DNA from: Cephalopachus bancanus
Lineage: Eukaryota > Chordata > Mammalia > Primates > Tarsiidae
Length of the DNA stretch: 64,000 nt
NCBI GenBank assembly: GCA_027257055.1
Contig: JAPVLO010000277.1
Coordinates: 1,302,001 to 1,366,000 of the forward strand
Direction of reading: 5' to 3'
Numbering within the stretch: the first letter of the stretch is position 1; the number at the start of each line of letters is the position of its first letter. Below, in pieces: positions 13,855 to 45,009 of this stretch. The position numbers and the translations under genes are program-made. Under the pieces are notes generated by a model. It was not told the origin of the DNA. It saw only the letters and a list, made by a program, of their open reading frames with translations, and did no database searches.

Positions 13855-14560
13855 GCAAATGAAGATGCTGAATGGTATGCATCCAGTTGATGAAACGCCC
13901 AGAGGCTGCTGTGAGGTACGCTGTTTAAAAAAACAGCAAGTGTTGGTGGTTGTGGAGAAACCAAAACCGGGTCTCATGGGTGGGATGGAGCTGTGTGGAG
14001 ACCAGGAGGGCGGATCCCCAAAAAGGCAAGCGCAGAATTGTCATTTGACTTGGTGACGGGTCTTGAGACATCTGCACACTGTGTTCACAGCAGCCAAGAG
14101 GAGGAAGCCAACCGAGTGTCCGCCCGCGGAGGAACGAAAATGCAAAATGGCCCGTCCAGAGAGTGGAGTATGACTCGGCCTCAAAAAGGGAAGGCCGTTC
14201 CTACCCTTGCCACAGATGGATGCACCTTGAGGACATTACGCAAAGTGAGAGAAGCCAGACACAAACGGACATACGCTGTGTGATCCCACTTAGATGAAGC
14301 ACCCAGAGGAATCAAATGCACAGCAACAGGAAGCAGGAAGGGGGTTGCCAGGGACTGGGGGAGGTGGAATAAGAGGTTTGTGTCCCATGGGTGCAGAGTT
14401 TCAGTTGGGGAAGACGAAAAAGTTCTGGAGACGATGGTGGTGACGAATGCACGGTGATGTGGATGCACTTCGTGCTGCTGAGCTGGACACTTAAAAGTGC
14501 CTAAAGGATACCGTTTATGTGGCATGTACGTATTCTGCTACAGTTTTAAAACAGACATCG
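13855..14560 (+). mobile_element. L1M 3' end
   Basis: TTCACAGCAGCCAAGAGGAGG, CTCGGCCTCAAAAAGGGAAGG, GATGCACCTTGAGGACATTACG, GGTTGCCAGGGACTGGGGG, CACTTAAAAGTGCC: the old L1 3' UTR nearly in full. Confidence 0.88.
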
Positions 14561-14615
14561 CCAGGCTGGGGGAAACTTGAGTCTGCTATTTGGCACCTGA
14601 AGAAATATTTGGTGA

Positions 14616-14887
14616 GGCTGGGCACGGTGGCTGAGCCTGTCATCCCAGCACTTTGGGTGGCTGAGGAGAGAGCACTGCCTGAACCCGGAGGTTCGAGCCC
14701 CACCTGGGCAACTTGGTGAGACCTCGTCTCTACAATAAATCACAAAAACTAGCCGGGTGTGGTGGTGAGCGTCTGTAGTTCCAGCTCCTTGGAAGGCTGA
14801 GGCGGAAGGATCGCGGGAGCCCAGCAGGTCGAGGCTGTGGTGGCCGGGAGCGCTCCAGCCTGGCAACAAGAGTGGGACTCCAACTCA
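14616..14887 (+). mobile_element. Alu, lineage-specific type, with target duplication
   Basis: AGAAATAT at 14601-14608 and 14888-14895. GGTGGCTGAGCCTGTCATCCC head. Confidence 0.94.
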
Positions 14888-15167
14888 AGAAATATATGTA
14901 GACGTGGGGAAATCTTTTACTAAAAATATAACATGAAGGCAGTTTTAGTTGGTGGACTATATCTGGATTGGTGTGTATGAATTTGCTTAAAGCCGAACCA
15001 CCAGTGATTCAGTCGAGCTTTGGATCTTTCTTATTTGTGTGTGAAAGGTTTATTCACACCAAATATTCTTGCTTTTGAAGCTAATTAGTTAGCCTCGAGA
15101 ACACATTGATATCGACTGCACGCCTAGCATGGGGCAGGCATAGTGGAAGATATGAAAGCAGAAATTG

Positions 15168-15710
<543 letters not shown>

Positions 15711-15914
15711 GCTCTTCCATTTCCAAAGTGCTTCTTGAGGCCTTCAAGAAACCTGCCAGGGAGGCACTGTTCTCTGTTTGCAGACAAGGAAACAGGCTCC
15801 GAGGACTTGAGTTTCTACCCCAAATCACCTGGCCGGAACGTGCCGGGCTACCTGGGTCCTTGACTTCAAACCCTGAGTGCTCTTTTTCAAGTTCTTCCCC
15901 AGGCTGGGAAGAAT

Positions 15915-16545
15915 ATAACGTACAGCAGCCCCCTTGATCCGTGGGAGATACGTCCCAAGACTTCCGTGGATGCCGAAAACCGTGGATGGTACCCGGTCCT
16001 AGACACACTAATTTTTTCCCTATACATTAAAAGTTAATTTATGGCTGGGCTCGGTGGCTCGGCCTGTCATCCCAGCATTTTGGGAGGCTAAGGCGAGTGA
16101 ATTGCCTGAGCCTGTGGGTTCGAGACCCGCCCGGGCAACTTGGCGAGACCTTGTCTCTACAATAAATCAAAAAATGAGCCGGGCATGGTAGCACGCGTCT
16201 GTAGTTCCGGCTACTTGGAAGGCTGAGGCGGAAGGATCGCCGGAGCCCAGCAGATCGAGGCTGGGGTGGCCATGAGCATGCCACTGCGCTCCAGCCTGGG
16301 CGACGGAGTGAGAATCCAACTCAAAACAAAGGGAAAAAGTTAATTTATAGTTTAATTTATAAATTAGGCACAGTAACAAAGTATCAATGGCATACTAAAA
16401 CAGAACAATTATAGCAATATACTGTAACAAAAGCTATGCGAATCTGGTCTTTCTCTTTCTCAAAACATCTCCCTGTAGGTAATGTTTTTGGTCCATGGCT
16501 GAACACTGGCAACTGAAACCACAGGTAAGGGGCCGCTAGTATAGA
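15915..16545. mobile_element. Tigger-type DNA transposon (MER2-like), split by an Alu
   Basis: CCGTGGGAGATACGTCCCAAG, GTGGATGCCGAAAACCGTGG, then GTTTAATTTATAAATTAGGC, AACAATTATAGCAATATACTG and the end AACTGAAACCACAGGTAAGG. Matches a non-autonomous Tigger from memory. Confidence 0.75.
16043..16334 (+). mobile_element. Alu, lineage-specific type, inside the Tigger
   Basis: Exact AAAAGTTAATTTAT at 16029-16042 and 16335-16348. Confidence 0.98.
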
Positions 16546-16679
16546 CAAAACCGATCAGCAGCAAACAGAGAACAAAACTCTGAGGCCAGGACGGGTGAGA
16601 TATCACAGAGGACCGGAAGCCCAGCAAAGGGGGTTTGTGGAGCGGAGTCTTGAAGGCCCTCCTTTGGGGGCTGCAATAG

Positions 16680-16930
16680 CAATAACACAAGCCGACATTT
16701 CTGAGCACCTGCCAGAAGACAGCACTGAGGGCCAAGCCTCCCATTTGCTGCTTCACCCAAACCTCCCAGCAAACCAACGACGCGGGTGTCTTTGTTGTGC
16801 CCCTTTGGCAGATCAGGAAACCGAGGCTCAGAGGAGGTCAGCGAAGTGTCCAAGGTCCTACCTCTTGGAAGAGAAAGTGCTTGAATTTGCGCCCAGGTCT
16901 CTCTGCCCCCAAAGCCCTTGCTGTTACTCA
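16680..16930 (-). repeat. MIR SINE
   Basis: TTTCTGAGCACCTGCCAGAAG, CAGATCAGGAAACCGAGGCTC, GTGTCCAAGGTCCTACC. Confidence 0.65.
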
Positions 16931-17795
16931 CTCCCCAGCAACGCTGGTGGTGTGTCCCAGTTCCAGGGGCACAGGTCCCAGGTCTGGGATGCTCTCTTCG
17001 CCAGAGCTCTGGATGAGGGGACAGCCTGTGCATGCCCAGATGTCTCGGGCAGGGGCGCCGCGCCAATATCTTCACCCGTGCGGTGATGGTTAGGAGCAAA
17101 GAGCCTCCGTGGCCATGAACGAACTTCCTTCCACTAGGAAGGCAGGTTTCCGGAGTAGGGAGGGATACTGTCCTTTCTCTCTCTCTCTGCCTTTTCTTCC
17201 GTTCCTCCTCCCCTCCCTGTTTCTCTCTGTCTTGCTCTCTGCCTGACTCTGTCTCTGTCTCTGACTGTCTCCCTCCCCACGCACTCTCCTATTTTACTCT
17301 CTGGCTGGGAATCGGAAGGCACTCTGTCCTTCATAAGCTTATTTATGCACCCGGACCCAACAAAAACACCAGGAAATGGCCTCAGGTCCGGGCACCACAT
17401 CGTCAAGTGCACCTTCTAGTGGAAAAAACTCTCCCCGTCCCTCAAGATTTAGCTCCAGCCTCACCTGGGGAGGGGAAGGCAGGAGAGAGGAAGGCAACTG
17501 CCCTGCCTGAGAAGGGGCCCCAGAGGATGTGGTGGTCTTGTGGGGTGTTTTCCCCATTTCTGCAGGTCATCGCTTGCACGTCAGAGCTGGAGAAAGCCAC
17601 AGGCGTCGTCGGCTGGTCCTGCACTTCCAGGACCAGAGCCGCAGACTGGTCCCAGTGCCTGGAGCCAGCGCCCTGGAAGGGGCGCCTCTGACCTCACACA
17701 GTCTGACCCAGGATTCCCAAGCCAGGGTGGATATTAGCACCAGGCGGGGGTGCTTCAAATGTGCTGATGTCCAGGTCCCACCTGGAACCGGCACT
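16931..17795. other. Intergenic sequence with a pyrimidine tract
   Basis: 17165-17290 is nearly pure C/T (TTTCTCTCTCTCTCTGCC, TCCTCCCCTCCCTG). Otherwise nothing recognised. Confidence 0.55.
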
Positions 17796-18089
17796 GTTTT
17801 TTCTTTTTTTTTGAGTGGGAGTCTCACTCTGTCGCCTAGGCTGGAGTGCTGTGGCACACTCATGGCCATCCCAGCATCGACCTGCCGGGCTCCACGATCC
17901 TTCCGCCTCAGCCTTCGGAGTGGCCAGAACTACAGGTACGTGCTACCGCACCTGGCTAACTTTTTATCTATTGTAAAGATGAGGTCTCACCAAGTTGCCC
18001 AGGCGGGTCTCGAACCCGTGGGCTCAGGCAATCCTCTTGCCTCGGCCTTCCAAAGTGCTGGGATGACAGGCTGGGCCGCCGAGCCGGCC
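17796..18089 (-). mobile_element. Alu, lineage-specific type
   Basis: GTCGCCTAGGCTGGAGTGC to GATGACAGGCTGGGCCGCCG. Confidence 0.95.
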
Positions 18090-18094
18090 AGTTT

Positions 18095-18560
18095 TGTTTT
18101 TTTAATATGTGTTTTAATTCAGCGGGGGCACATGATGTGGGTTAGTTACATGGCATACTGCGTGATGGTGAAATTTGGGTTGAACATGATACCCAACAGG
18201 TTGTTCTCCGACCCTTTTCCCCTCCCTTCCCCCCTTAGAAGTCCCCAGTGTCTGTTGTTCCCACCCTTATGCCCGTGTGTACCCAGTGTTAATTCCCACT
18301 TATCAGCGACAACGTGTGGTATGTGCTTTTCTGGTTCTGTGATCATCCACTGAGGACAGTGGCCTCCAGCTGCAGCCACACAGCTGCAGAGGACAGGGTT
18401 TTGTTCTTCTTTAGGGCTGCGTAGTATTCCGTGCTGCATATGCACCCTTTTCTTCTTCCAGCCCGCTCTTGACGGGCACCTAGGCTGCTTTGCCATTGTG
18501 AACAGCCAATGGCATCTTTTCACGTGACCCCTCGCTTCCTCACTGCGTGGACTGAGGGTG
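18095..18560 (-). mobile_element. Primate-type L1 3' end
   Basis: GTGGGTTAGTTACATGGCATAC, CCCAGTGTCTGTTGTTCCC, TTCCCACTTATCAGCGACAAC, GGGCTGCGTAGTATTCCG and GCCATTGTGAACAGCC are the antisense L1P 3' UTR and ORF2 end in order. Confidence 0.85.
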
Positions 18561-19049
18561 CTAAGCTCGGGCTGGGCTGAGCTGCATTTTTTCCTGACAG
18601 CCTCAGAAGCCACCTCCCTCAGGGGCCCGTCAGTCCCGGGGGAGGTCAGACCCTGCAGTTCTCTGGAGACCCCACCGTCCCGGAGAGCAGGGCTCCCACC
18701 TCCAGGGTCCTCCACTCCTGCATCCGGGACGGGCTGGAGGGGGCTACGCCCCTGGGCCTCACGCTGGTCCCTGAGGGCGGAGTTCAAGCCCGGGTGCCCA
18801 CGGACCGGCTAAGAGCTAAACCCAACGGGGAGAGGTCTGCGTTGCCCCGCCCGCAGAAACAGCCTGGTCGTGACAACAGCGACACCCTGACCGCGCTCCC
18901 TCCCCAGGCTGGACGCGCACCCACACCCCTCCTCTGCGCCCGGGATGGTGGGGGTCGCCCCTCGGGCCATCACGGAGCCCCCGCCGCCAGCACCACGGGT
19001 TGGTGGCCAGGGGCTCGAGGGGCCAGAGAGGGGTGCTTGGGTGGTCTTA
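18561..19049. other. Unassigned sequence, transition to the G+C-rich block
   Basis: Nothing recognised; G+C rises towards 19.0 kb. Confidence 0.5.
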
Positions 19050-19197
19050 GGGCCCCGGAACGACCCCGCCCGGCGCGGGAGCGCAGGGTTCGCGTCGGTG
19101 AGCTTTTGTGGCGCCCGGGGCGCACCCTCGTGCCAGCGACGACCTCGGCCGCGGGGGCGTCGCGCCGGCCGGGAGGCGGCCACACGGGCGCGCGCCG

Positions 19198-19265
19198 GCG
19201 TCGCGGGCGGCGGGCGGCGGGCGGCGGGCGGCGGGGCGGCGGGGGCGGCGGGGCGGCGGGGCGCG
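19198..19265 (+). repeat. (GGCGGGC)n-type GC repeat with G-quadruplex potential
   Basis: Tandem CGGGCGG units followed by GGGGCGGC units give many runs of three to five G on the plus strand. It lies about 350-400 nt past the BLK polyadenylation hexamer, with the G-rich strand being the BLK template strand. Confidence 0.7.
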
Positions 19266-19596
19266 AGGGCCCGGGCTGCCTCCGGCTTTCCTCGCCCCGC
19301 AGACCCGACGGCGCCGAAGCTCGGCCCGCCGCCGCCAGCGCGCGCCAGGCGGGGAGTGTCCGCCGCGCGGGGGCCGCGGTCGGGCCGGCGCGAGCGTCCC
19401 GCGCCGGCGGCCGGTTCTCGCCCCCGCCCCGCCCCGGAGGGCGCGGCCCGCGCTCGGCTCCGCGGAGAGGCCGCGGGGACGCGGCCGCGGACTCGCGGGG
19501 CGAGGGCGCCCCCTGCCGGCCGCGCGCCCCGCCGCCCGGGCTGCTCGGGACACCCCGCCGCGCGCGACGTCCAGGCTTGTCCCGGGGACCGCACGG

Positions 19597-19951
19597 AGAC
19601 CGTCGGGCCGCGCGACTTTATTGCGGAAAGGCCCGAAGTGCCGGGCGCGGCCCAGCCGGCCTCCCCGGGGGCCCCTGCGACGGAGGCCGCGGCGCGGGGC
19701 GGGGCCCGGGGGCGGAGCCGGCGCGGGTCCGGCCGGTGGCCCGCGCGGCTCGCGCGTGCGGCGCCGCCCCGAGCGCCTCGCCCGGCCGGGCCGGGCCGGG
19801 CGCGCGCAGGGCCCGGCGGTCCCTCCCCGCCGCGGCGCCGGCGCCGGAGGCCGCGGCCGGCCCGCGGACGGCCAGCCGGGCCGCGCGGGCCGCGCCTCGA
19901 GGGCCGCCGCGCCCGCCGGCCTCCCCCGCGAGCAGGGCGCGGCCGGGCCGG
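19597..19951 (-). other. BLK: BLK 3' UTR (extent inferred)
   Basis: Runs from the stop codon to shortly after the only AATAAA hexamer seen on the minus strand downstream. It is almost entirely G and C. The end position is an estimate of 15-25 nt beyond the hexamer. Confidence 0.55.
19617..19622 (-). terminator. BLK: Polyadenylation signal AATAAA for BLK
   Basis: The minus strand reads CCGCAATAAAGTCGCG about 330 nt after the stop codon, the one A+T-rich hexamer in a G+C-only context. No clear U-rich downstream element follows, so cleavage efficiency cannot be judged. Confidence 0.7.
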
Positions 19952-40085
<20,134 letters not shown>

Positions 40086-40086
40086 C

Positions 40087-41479
40087 CTGTTGGAGACACA
40101 TCCGGTGGCTGACATGAGACGCTGGTCCTCGGACCCTCTGTACAGAGGTGTTCCCCTAGTCCCTTCCAGGTGGCCGGTTAGAAAGGCGGGTGGAAGTGGG
40201 TGTAGGGAGGACCTCAAAGGAAGAACATGAAGGGAGGGGGTGGGTGAGCTGAGCTTGCGTCTGTCTTTCCCCAGGGGCCCAGAGAGGAGAAGGGACTGCA
40301 CGTGTGACACTGAAATCACCTGGCCCGAGGCAACTGCGAGGGCTGGATCCCAGGCCTCTGGGGGACAGAAGCCTGGGGAGCGAGGCCACGGGGTGTTCTA
40401 GACAGAGACTGGACCCTGTGTCTGGTGGACTGGGCTTAGTCTTTGTTTTGCCGTTGGCTGTATCACTGGGAAGGTCGCACTTCCTCCCCGGGCGCACGAG
40501 CTCCTTCGAAAGTGGCGGGGCTTGGTTAGAACATGTCTAAGGTTCCCTCCCACCCGGATTTTCAGGAGAGATGCTGTAATTCCGGAAAGGCATGCAGCAT
40601 AGGCATCTAGGGCCAACTGTAACTTCTCAGTGAGACAGGTGTTTTCTTTGGAGGTGAGAAAAATAGGGTCAAGTTGTTTCTTTGGCTAAAAATATCTTAG
40701 AATGGAAATGTGGGAAAGACCCTAGAGACCACGCCATCCACGCTGCCACACCCTGTCCATCCGTGGTCCTGGAGCACTATTTAAGGAGGGTTGATGTTCC
40801 ATGTTAAACGGCTTTCTCACAGCCAAACAGCTGACCGGTAGAGAGCCAGCGCTGGGCCTGTCTGACCTGAGACCAGCACCCTCTTGCACCCACATCTGGT
40901 CCATCCACAAGGGATAGACATTCCCAGGCAGAAGCACTGGAGTCCCTACACCCATCTGAAGGGTGTGTGGTTAGTGGCGATTTCCTTCGGGTATATGCAC
41001 CATCTGTCATCAATTCTGAGGCACGCCTTTTCTTTTTTCACATTTCAGCGTCTCCGAAACGGGGAGGCGTCTTACAACGGATGATGCTTTGTGGTGTAAT
41101 TAGTAGCTGTGTCTTTTTTCTCCCCTCTTTTAGTGGTACGTAAAATAAACGCTAGCCTTCCCATCCATGGTGACCTAGGGTCAGGACACGGGGATGCACT
41201 TTTTCCAGAGAGTTCAAAGCACATTTGTCATAGCATCTCTCCTCAAACTCACCTTGAAAAAAGAAAAGACTGTAATAATTTTGGGTGCAGGATACAAAGC
41301 CACAGTGACAAAGAATCCATAGTATTGGGGGGGTATGTCTTGCATATAGAGTGCAGAACAGTTAACATTTTAAGCTTTTTATATTTAAGTAGTTTTTTTT
41401 GTGTGTGAGTTCAGAGCAGCTTCATCACCAAGATTATCACAGTACCAAAACTAGAAACATCACTTCAGTTTTCAGAGAT
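40087..41479 (-). other. Sequence upstream of the first BLK coding exon, probable intron 1
   Basis: No coding exon or Alu. A MIR-like patch lies at 40795-40915 and an unidentified, CpG-containing element at about 40960-41345. I cannot recognise a BLK promoter or non-coding exon here. Confidence 0.6.
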
Positions 41480-41905
41480 GTGGGGTTCCAGAAGTTTGGA
41501 TAAGGGACTGTGGGTTTGTATTAGGAATAGCCACTGATTTTATCAGGTGCCTCTTTAGCATCTATCCATATGACCATTTTTCTTTTTTAATTTGATGATT
41601 AATGAGGTATGTTGATAAGTTTTTTCCTACTGAAACACCTTTGCATTCCTGAAATAAAAGCAGTTTGGTTATAGGATATTCATCTTTTTGACAATGGATG
41701 GATCCCATTTGCTAATATTGTATTTAGAATGAGAATCTAAATTCCCAAGTGAGGAAATGTCCAGGAGGCATTAGCATTAAGGCAACACTGGCTTCATAAA
41801 CTGCACAGGGAACTCTCTGGTCTTGAGTAGTTTAGTTATGTTGGAGTTATCTGTTTTTTAAAGGCTCGATGGAACTCAGTTGTATGTCATCTGTTTCTGG
41901 GGCTC
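41480..41905 (-). mobile_element. L1M ORF2 fragment
   Basis: Reverse complement of 41520-41570 reads roughly DAKEAPDKI, matching the L1 ORF2 reverse-transcriptase stretch DAEKAFDKI, and GGCTTCATAAACTGCACAGGGAAC-like text follows in the expected order. Many stops: long dead. Confidence 0.75.
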
Positions 41906-41924
41906 TTTTAAAGATAGATCTTTC

Positions 41925-42227
41925 GGCTGAGCTCAGTGGCTCAGCTTATAATACTAGCACTTTGGGAGGCTGAGGCGAGTGGATTGCCTGAGCCCATGGG
42001 TTCAAGACCAGCCCAGGCAACTTGGCAAGATCTCGTCTCTACGATAAAAGTAAAAAATTAGGCAGGTGTGGTAGTGCACGCCTGCAGTTCCAGCTACTTG
42101 GAAGGCTGAGGCAGAAGGATCGCTGGAGCCCAGCAGGTCGAATCTGTGGTGACTGTGAGCATGCCACTGCACTCCAGCCTGGGCAACGGAGTGAGACTCC
42201 AGCTCAAAAAAAAAGAAAAGAAGAAAT
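41925..42227 (+). mobile_element. Alu, lineage-specific type, with exact target duplication
   Basis: Flanked by ATAGATCTTTC at 41914-41924 and 42228-42238. Carries GAGTGGATTGCCTGAGCCC and CTACTTGGAAGGCTGAGG. Confidence 0.97.
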
Positions 42228-42305
42228 ATAGATCTTTCAATATATTTCCAATTTCTCCTACAGGAAGGGTCTATTCCCACTTTTCCTCCTCCCTGTGACA
42301 TTTCT

Positions 42306-42795
42306 TCATGATCCTTTTTTTTCAATTTAATTTTATTTTATTATTATTATTATTATTTTTGAGTTGGAGTCTCACTCTGTCGCCCAGACTGGAGTGCGGT
42401 GGCCACTCCCGGCCACCGCAGCCTCGACCTGCTAGGCTCCGGCGATCCTTCCGCCTCAGCCTTCCAAATAGCCAGAATTACAGGCGCGCGCTACCACGCC
42501 CAGCTGATTTTTATTATTTTTTGAGTTGGAGTCTCACTCTGTCACCCAGACTGGAGTGCAGTGGCACGCCCACAGCCACCACAGCCTCAACCTGCTGGGC
42601 TCTGGCCATCCTCTCGCCTCAGCCTTCCACGTAGCTGGAACTACAGGCGAGCACTACCACGCCCAGCTAATTTTTTATTGTAGAGATGAGGTCTCACCAA
42701 GTTGCCCAGGTGGGTCTTGAACATGCAGGCTCAGGCAATTCACTCGCCTCGGCCTCTCAAAGTGCTGGGATTACAGGCTGAGCCACCAAGCCTGG
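42306..42795 (-). mobile_element. Trimeric Alu (right arm plus full dimer) in one 18-bp target duplication
   Basis: Exact 18-bp repeats starting CCTCCCTGTGAC at 42288-42305 and 42796-42813 enclose an ATT-repeat tail (about 42336-42360), a right arm (42361-42512) and a complete dimer (42513-42795). Confidence 0.92.
42336..42360. repeat. (ATT)n microsatellite in an Alu tail
   Basis: TTATTATTATTATTATT directly precedes the minus-strand Alu, so it arose from the element's A-rich tail. Confidence 0.9.
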
Positions 42796-42813
42796 CCTCC
42801 CTGTGACATTTCT

Positions 42814-43640
42814 ATGATTTATGGATGTTTGATTTCTTCCACATTTTCCAATCTGTGCCTGCAGTTTTAGGTAGTATTATCTTGTAATTATTTGAATCTG
42901 TTCTCTTTTTTGTTTGTGACTTCGTTCTTGTTCCTAATATAGAGTGAACGTACTTTCAGTTGTCATTATAATTTTTAATTGGATAAAATTGTCTGAAGGT
43001 TTAAAAGATCAAATTAAGTTTTAACAAAGCTAGAAAATTATGAAAAAGAAGATTGTAATCAAAACAGCATGAGGTTGGTCTAGGACCATCAGTGGAGCAG
43101 AATAATAAGCATGTAAACAGATTCTAGTAAATATGAGAAGTGCGTATATGAAAAAGGTGGCATTTTAATTCAGTGAAAAATGGATGGTTTTTGTAAATGG
43201 TGTCAAGAAAGTGGCTCTCTATCCTGAAGAAAACGCAACTGAACACCTACCTCATACCATGTTTTTAAAAAATTCTAAGTGCACTGATGACATATAAGAA
43301 AAACAAAAATATTTAATTAGAGGAAATTCAGAACATATAAGCCAGAGTCTGGAGACAATTGCTAACAAAAGGGCTGGCCAGAAACTAAGAGACAGCAAAA
43401 AGACATATACAAATTCATAAACATCGAAAGTATTATATGGCAAAAGAAGCTATTCATGAAGTCAGTAGACAAACAATAGGTAAGATGAATGATTTGAAAA
43501 GCCTAAGATAGATAAATGATAAAATACTTATTATAGTATGAAACCTCTGTGAGGGCTGGATCTTTGTTTTATTCATTGTTGAATTCATATTGTTACAGCA
43601 GTGCCTGACACAGCATGTGTGCTTAATACATATTTATCCG
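42814..43640 (+). mobile_element. L1M ORF2 3' remnant followed by an L2 3' end
   Basis: At 43020-43515, TGGATGGTTTTTGTAAATGGTG and GGCAAAAGAAGCTATTCATGA fit the end of L1 ORF2. At 43525-43635, CTCTGTGAGGGCTGGATC, CAGTGCCTGACACAG and GCTTAATACATATTTAT fit the L2 3' end. 42814-43020 is A+T-rich with nothing recognised. Confidence 0.55.
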
Positions 43641-43770
43641 CTGGGTACCGTAGCTCATGCCTGAAATCCCAGCACTTTGGCAGGCTGAGTGGGAGGATTG
43701 CTTGAGGCCAGGAGTATGAGACCAGCCTGGTCACATAGTGATACCCCATCTCTTAAAAAAACCCAAATTA
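43639..43770 (+). mobile_element. Alu left-monomer-like element
   Basis: GCTGGGTACCGTAGCTCATGCC to ATACCCCATCTCTTAAAAAAA, one arm only, standard order. Confidence 0.85.
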
Positions 43771-43772
43771 TC

Positions 43773-44055
43773 AGCTGGGCGTGGTGGTTCAAGCCTGTAA
43801 TCCCAGCACTTTGGGAGGCTGAGTTAAGGGAGTTGCTTGAGTCCATGGGTTCAAGAACAGCCCAGGCAACTTGGCAAGACCTCATATCTCTACAATAAGT
43901 CAAAAAATTATCTGGACATGGTAACACGTGCCTGTAGTTCTGTCTACTTGGAAGGCTGAGGCGGAAAGATCACCTGAGCCCAGCAGGCCGACGCTGGGGT
44001 AGTGCCGCTGCACTCCAGCCTGGATGACAGAGTGAGACTCCAACTCAAAAAAAAA
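43773..44055 (+). mobile_element. Alu, lineage-specific type
   Basis: Full dimer directly after the monomer, with CTACAATAAGTCAAAAAATTA and CTACTTGGAAGGCTGAGG. Confidence 0.95.
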
Positions 44056-44059
44056 TTAC

Positions 44060-44430
44060 AATATGAAATATTACTATATGTTTTAACTTCTATATAGGCA
44101 TGTGTTTATATATTACATGGAGAGAGGTTGGAAGGGGTTAACACCGAGTTGTGTACTTTGGTTATTGTTTGGGAAAGGTAAAGACAGAAAACAGAGGCAG
44201 AAGGCCCCCCAAAAAAGAAGCAAATTTTAAAAACTTGTGTGGTGTGTTAATGCAAAGCAGTGCCCCCAAAATATATTTCCTAAAATGTTTATATTGCTTA
44301 TCTCAGGTGGCAGGACTTCATGTGACTTTTACTTTCTCTCTTGTAATTTTGAAATTCTTGGAAAGAAAATGTTAAATTCTTTTAGAAAACAATATTTTAG
44401 TATGTACAAAGCTCATAAAAATGGACAAGA
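44060..44430 (+). mobile_element. L1M 3' UTR-like sequence, copy A
   Basis: ACATGGAGAGAGGTTGGAAGG, GGTTAACACCGAGTTG and CTTATCTCAGGTGGCAGG match the old L1 3' UTR. A related copy is at 45150-45430. Confidence 0.6.
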
Positions 44431-44720
44431 AGTATTGTGTAGGATACAATCCACTCAGCAGAAAAATGGATAAAAATTAAAAATAGGAAGTTAATGCACT
44501 GCAAATCTGGGTAGTGAAATAAATGCATGCAAAAGATGAAAATTACTCAGTAACTGGAAAATACCAAGATTAAGATAATAAAATATGACATTGTATCAAT
44601 AAGATTGGTAAAATAAAAGAAGTGGTCATATCAATCGTTGATGGGAAAGTACGGTAAATTATGTCTTCATACATTCCAGGTAGTAAAGTATTTATTTATA
44701 ATTATTGCTATTTTTACTTG
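44431..44720 (+). mobile_element. L1M remnant
   Basis: AATCCACTCAGCAGAAAAATGG and GGTAAAATAAAAGAAGTGG resemble the last part of L1 ORF2 and its flank, heavily degraded. Confidence 0.4.
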
Positions 44721-44724
44721 TTCT

Positions 44725-44880
44725 TCCCTACTCTGTTTCTAGGATGAAGGCTCTGTGAGGGCTGAGATCTTTGTTTTATTCATTGTTGCATCCAAAATTG
44801 CTGGAGCAGTGCTTGGCACAGAGTTAGTGCTTAATAAATATGTATCGAACAAATGAAATATGAAATGTTACTGAAAGTGA
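44725..44880 (+). repeat. L2 3' end
   Basis: GCTCTGTGAGGGCTGAGATC, GAGCAGTGCTTGGCACAG and GCTTAATAAATATGTATCG are the classic L2 terminal motifs. Confidence 0.7.
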
Positions 44881-45009
44881 TCTGTTAGGCTTTTTTAGAA
44901 TGTAATCTTTTACATTCTGTTCAAATTTTTAAAAACACATACCTTTTTTTATTTTTAGTTCTACTCTGGACTTGCTCAGATTAATAAAACATTATTATAT
45001 AGAGATCTG

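Noticed and set aside
16100..16140. tRNA-like B-box (GGGTTCGAGACCC) and A-box text in several places
   Set aside because: These are the internal polymerase III promoter boxes of Alu copies, not tRNA genes; no cloverleaf can be drawn.
17529..18353. A 274-residue plus-strand frame
   Set aside because: It runs through an Alu and the antisense L1 3' end, so it is repeat sequence in an accidental open frame.
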